Shown here piece after piece: positions 5,105 to 7,422 of a stretch of 7,422 nucleotides of DNA. The notes beneath the pieces are model-generated. The model worked only from the letters and a program-made list of their open reading frames with translations. It was not told the DNA's origin and searched no databases. This DNA is from Bacillota bacterium (GTDB lineage: Bacteria; Bacillota; Clostridia; Peptostreptococcales; Anaerovoracaceae): assembly GCA_017523605.1 (NCBI GenBank), contig JAFWVZ010000261.1, positions 1 to 7,422 on the forward strand, given 5' to 3'. A program made the translations under genes and the position numbers. The stretch's first letter is position 1. Each line of letters begins with the position of its first letter.

Positions 5105-6109
5105 ATGAAGAGTGTGACCATCAAAGATGTTGCCAAAGCAGCCGGCGTATCCTACTCCACCGTATCAAGAGCTCTTTCCGGCAGCCCGGAGATCAGCGAG
5201 GAAACACGCGAACGCATAATACGCATGTGCAAGGAGATGAACTACATGCCCAACACCGTGGCAAGAGCCATGGTAATGAAGAGCACCAAGCTCCTCGGCC
5301 TCATACTCCCCAGCATCAACAACCCGTTCATGTCCGAAATGGCTTATCACATAGACCGCCAGGTAAGAGCCCGCGGCTACAACATAGTCCTCTGCAACTC
5401 CTCCGGGGATCCCGAGCAGGAACGCGAACAGTTCGAACTAATGATAGCCCGCCAGGTTGACGGCATACTACTGCTTCCTGCCATGGCCGACAGCTATGCG
5501 CTGCTGGAACCCTACCTCAGCCGCATCCCTACGGTATTTGTAGGTGAGAACCTCCGGGAAGCACCCGAGAGCTACGTTTCCGTGGACAATTTCCGCGGAG
5601 CACAGATAGGAATGGAGTACCTCTACGGACTCGGTCACAGAGACATCCTGTACTTCGGGCGCAGACGCGGCAGCACCACCCATCAGCTCCGCGCCGACGG
5701 ATACGCGGCCTTCTGCAGGGAACACGGACTTAAAGAGCAATACTGCAACAACATGTTCTCTTCCACTACCATTAAGTATGGATACCAGCAGGCCATGCAG
5801 CTCTTCCAGCAGGAGCGCGGCTACACGGCGATCTTCGCGGCAACGGACACCAATGCGCTGGGAATAATGCAGGCCGCGGAAGAGCTGGGGATAAACATCC
5901 CTGACGACGTATCCCTTCTGGGATTCGACAACATCCGCGACAGCGGACTGCCCAGGATAGATCTTACCACCATAGAACAGCCCAAGAAGCTGCTTGCCTC
6001 CGTTGCTGTGGACACCCTTCTGGACAAGATCACCAACGAACTGTCCGGCTACTCGCACAGGATAATATCCCCCGCCCTGATAGAACGCAGGTCCTGCAGG
6101 CGCATATAG
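5105..6109 (+). CDS. LacI/GalR-family transcriptional regulator, 334 aa
   Basis: This is a DNA-binding repressor or activator with a periplasmic-binding-protein-like effector domain. Residues 4-24 form the helix-turn-helix (VTIKDVAKAAGVSYSTVSRAL; Tyr17, Ser18 and Arg22 at the base-reading positions, using LacI numbering). The hinge helix is NTVARAM (about residues 50-56), where the minor-groove-intercalating Leu56 of LacI is Met. The effector domain starts at KLLGLILPSINNPF and contains DGILLLPA, GHRDILYFG, LRADGY and the conserved VSLLGFDNI near the C-terminus. The length is typical of the family. AAGAGG lies 7 nt before the ATG. It is divergent from the HAD operon, whose leader carries a LacI-type operator, so it probably controls that operon and perhaps itself. 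The inducer cannot be named; family members usually sense sugars, sugar phosphates or purines. Confidence 0.95.
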   Translation: MKSVTIKDVAKAAGVSYSTVSRALSGSPEISEETRERIIRMCKEMNYMPNTVARAMVMKSTKLLGLILPSINNPFMSEMAYHIDRQVRARGYNIVLCNSSGDPEQEREQFELMIARQVDGILLLPAMADSYALLEPYLSRIPTVFVGENLREAPESYVSVDNFRGAQIGMEYLYGLGHRDILYFGRRRGSTTHQLRADGYAAFCREHGLKEQYCNNMFSSTTIKYGYQQAMQLFQQERGYTAIFAATDTNALGIMQAAEELGINIPDDVSLLGFDNIRDSGLPRIDLTTIEQPKKLLASVAVDTLLDKITNELSGYSHRIISPALIERRSCRRI

Positions 6110-6140
6110 CACACTTTTCATTCAGTTTTCACGGTACGAT

Positions 6141-6177
6141 AAACGGTCTTGCGCGCATGGCGGAAGACCGTTTTTTT
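6141..6177 (+). terminator. Intrinsic terminator of the regulator gene
   Basis: A perfect 10-bp stem, AAACGGTCTT (6141-6150) with AAGACCGTTT (6164-6173), has a 13-nt loop that can add CGC/GCG pairs, and runs into seven T (6171-6177). It starts 31 nt after the regulator stop codon. The convergent HAD-E stop codon lies inside the T-run (6176-6178). On the minus strand the hairpin is followed only by TTTATCG, so termination in that direction should be weak. Confidence 0.9.
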
Positions 6178-6931
6178 ATCTTTTATCGAGCATTCCCTTT
6201 ACTATGGGATATACGTCGTATATGTCGCTTATCAAATGGTCAGGCTCGAACTCGCGGACTACGCCGCAGTCCTTTTCGCATGTAAGTTTGGAGCCTATCT
6301 GTATTGCGCAGGCAAAGCCCGCCCTCTTGGACCCTATTATGTCTCTGGAGACGGTATCGCCTACGTAAACGCAGTCCTTTGGATCCACCTGCAGCTGATG
6401 AGCAGATACATAGAATATGTCCGGCAGCGGCTTTCGCATGCCCGTTACGGAAGAGAGCGTAACATCGGAAAAGAAGTCCCTTATTCCGTACTCTTCCAGG
6501 CTGTCGAACACCTGATACATGGCAGCTGTGTTGCTAATTATTCCAAGCTTAAGACCCAGGTCCTTAAGTCCCTGCAGCATCTCAGCCACACGGGGACGCA
6601 GAGCGCGGTGATAATGAGTCACTTCCCACATGTGGGCTATCGGCTCGCAGACCGGCTCCAGCTTCTCTTTCGGAAATCCGAAGTCCTTAAGGATGTAATC
6701 GCGCCAGATCGGCACAGGCTTAAGTTCCACATCGGATGCGTCGCGGAAGATGCCGTACTCCTTCCAGCCCCGGTCGACGATGCGTTTCAGGTCCTCCCTG
6801 CCGACGCCGGGATCGAGGCCGGCTTCCTTAAGCATTACGCTCAGTTTATCGATGGCTTCCCATTCCGATACGCTGTCGACGAAGATATCCTCGAGCGTGC
6901 CGCCCATATCGAACATTACAGCACTTATCAT
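6176..6931 (-). CDS. HAD-superfamily hydrolase-like protein E (subfamily I, C1 cap), 251 aa
   Basis: This is a fifth HAD paralogue, on the far side of the regulator. Motif I is VMFDMGGTL (Asp8, Gly10 at the acid/base position), motif II LGIISN (Ser133), motif III GMRKPLP (Lys167), motif IV YVGDTVSRD (Asp192, Asp197). These positions are identical to those in HAD-D, and the protein has the same length (251 aa). The helical cap spans about residues 18-110 (PIWRDYILKDFGF). The ATG at 6931 is chosen because GAGAGGGG ends 6 nt upstream; the TTG two codons earlier (6937) directly abuts that site and is unlikely. It lies 12 nt after the membrane-protein gene and is probably co-transcribed with it. 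It converges with the regulator and shares the terminator region. Substrate unknown. Confidence 0.92.
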   Translation of the reverse strand: MISAVMFDMGGTLEDIFVDSVSEWEAIDKLSVMLKEAGLDPGVGREDLKRIVDRGWKEYGIFRDASDVELKPVPIWRDYILKDFGFPKEKLEPVCEPIAHMWEVTHYHRALRPRVAEMLQGLKDLGLKLGIISNTAAMYQVFDSLEEYGIRDFFSDVTLSSVTGMRKPLPDIFYVSAHQLQVDPKDCVYVGDTVSRDIIGSKRAGFACAIQIGSKLTCEKDCGVVREFEPDHLISDIYDVYPIVKGMLDKR

Positions 6932-6937
6932 CTGCAA

Positions 6938-6945
6938 CCCCTCTC
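6938..6945 (-). promoter_or_regulatory. Ribosome-binding site of HAD-E
   Basis: GAGAGGGG on the minus strand lies 6 nt before the ATG at 6931 and overlaps the stop codon of the upstream gene (6946-6944). It favours the ATG over the TTG at 6937. Confidence 0.7.
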
Positions 6946-7422
6946 ATCCGCGGCGGATGTATTTTTTGTACTCCGGTTCTTCTTCCTTAGGCGCCGCAGG
7001 TCTGTAGTCCCTCTTGTAAAGACGGAAGAAGACTATCAGGCCCAGCATCAGCGGAATGATTATGAACCAGCAGAAAAACTTAAGAAATTCGGGCATGGAT
7101 CCGGTACCCTTAAGCATTACGGCCATGGTAACGACCGATGCCGCACCAAGAAGCGCCAGCCAGATGTACGTACCCAGCATCAGGCGCTTGTCGGAGAACC
7201 ATCTGTGCAGCAGGCACCCTATCAGAAGCGGCGGAACGCTGCAGATGACGGATCCGGTAAGGTTCCCCAAAACGACTGGCCAGCCTCTTGTAACGGGCTC
7301 CAGCCAGTCGATGATGAAGTAGAACGATGCGTAATGGAAAGCGAAGAAGGCTATCGCAAGGCAGAAAGTATATATAAGAAAACCGCTCTTGGGCTTTCCG
7401 TTCTCAGTGAACAGAAATGTGC
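6944..7422 (-). CDS. Multi-pass membrane protein of unknown family, C-terminal part (cut by window edge)
   Basis: The frame is open from the right edge to the stop at 6946-6944, giving 158 visible residues. A TTG at 7270 is not needed as a start because the frame continues upstream without a stop. Four hydrophobic segments are visible: GFLIYTFCLAIAFFAFHYAS, then GNLTGSVICSVPPLLIGCLL, then YIWLALLGAASVVTMAVML, then FFCWFIIIPLMLGLIVFF. A charged cytoplasmic-looking tail follows (RLYKRDYRPAAPKEEEPEYKK...). I do not recognise the family. It is followed by HAD-E at 12 nt, so the two are probably one transcript; its promoter is outside the window. Confidence 0.75.
   Translation of the reverse strand, partial: TFLFTENGKPKSGFLIYTFCLAIAFFAFHYASFYFIIDWLEPVTRGWPVVLGNLTGSVICSVPPLLIGCLLHRWFSDKRLMLGTYIWLALLGAASVVTMAVMLKGTGSMPEFLKFFCWFIIIPLMLGLIVFFRLYKRDYRPAAPKEEEPEYKKYIRRG

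Noticed and set aside
6932..6937. TTG start of HAD-E two codons upstream
   Set aside because: The TTG directly abuts the GAGAGGGG site with no spacing; the ATG at 6931 has proper spacing and aligns with HAD-D.
7268..7270. TTG at 7270 as the start of the right-edge membrane protein
   Set aside because: The same frame stays open to the window edge and encodes another convincing transmembrane segment upstream, so the true start is outside.

Overview
The window reads as an accessory metabolic locus of a bacterium, probably an anaerobic Bacillota/Clostridia-type organism. That guess is tentative. It rests on strong GGAGG ribosome-binding sites, tightly packed genes, a Clostridia-like LacI-family regulator and moderate GC with frequent ATA isoleucine codons. 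No rRNA, tRNA, CRISPR array or insertion sequence was seen.

Layout: a minus-strand operon runs from a good promoter near 4800-4828 down to the left edge. In order of transcription it carries HAD-D (4739-3984), HAD-C (3968-3237), HAD-B (3227-2496), HAD-A (2499-1771), a phosphoglycerate-mutase-like enzyme (1758-196) and the start of an MgtC/SapB-family membrane protein (180 to the edge). Gaps are 9-15 nt, or a 4-nt ATGA overlap. A 365-bp gene-free region (4740-5104) holds a PurR/LacI-type operator (AC[T]CAAACGTTTGCGT) just downstream of the operon's predicted start site, plus further inverted repeats. Divergently, a LacI/GalR-family regulator (5105-6109, + strand) ends at a clear hairpin terminator. 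Converging on that terminator is a second minus-strand pair: a membrane protein running in from the right edge, then a fifth HAD protein (HAD-E, 6931-6176).

The outstanding observation is that the mutase-like protein is a full-length but circularly permuted cofactor-independent phosphoglycerate mutase (iPGM). It starts in the middle of the transferase domain, runs to the ancestral C-terminus, continues through a linker of about 11 residues into the ancestral N-terminus (LIILDGWG, GNSEAGH), and ends where the protein began. Every residue I recall as catalytic or metal-binding keeps its position at one consistent offset per half, except Asp154, which is Ser. The permutation also turns the domain nesting inside out: the metal-binding phosphatase domain becomes continuous and the transferase domain is split around it.

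The second point is the family of five HAD (subfamily I, helical C1 cap) paralogues. All have Gly in place of the usual acid/base Asp of motif I (DxG instead of DxD), and some carry further active-site changes. Together this looks like a sugar- or metabolite-responsive, LacI-controlled phosphate-metabolism module. It combines several diversified HAD phosphatase-like enzymes, a permuted alkaline-phosphatase-superfamily mutase and an MgtC-type membrane protein. The substrate is unknown.
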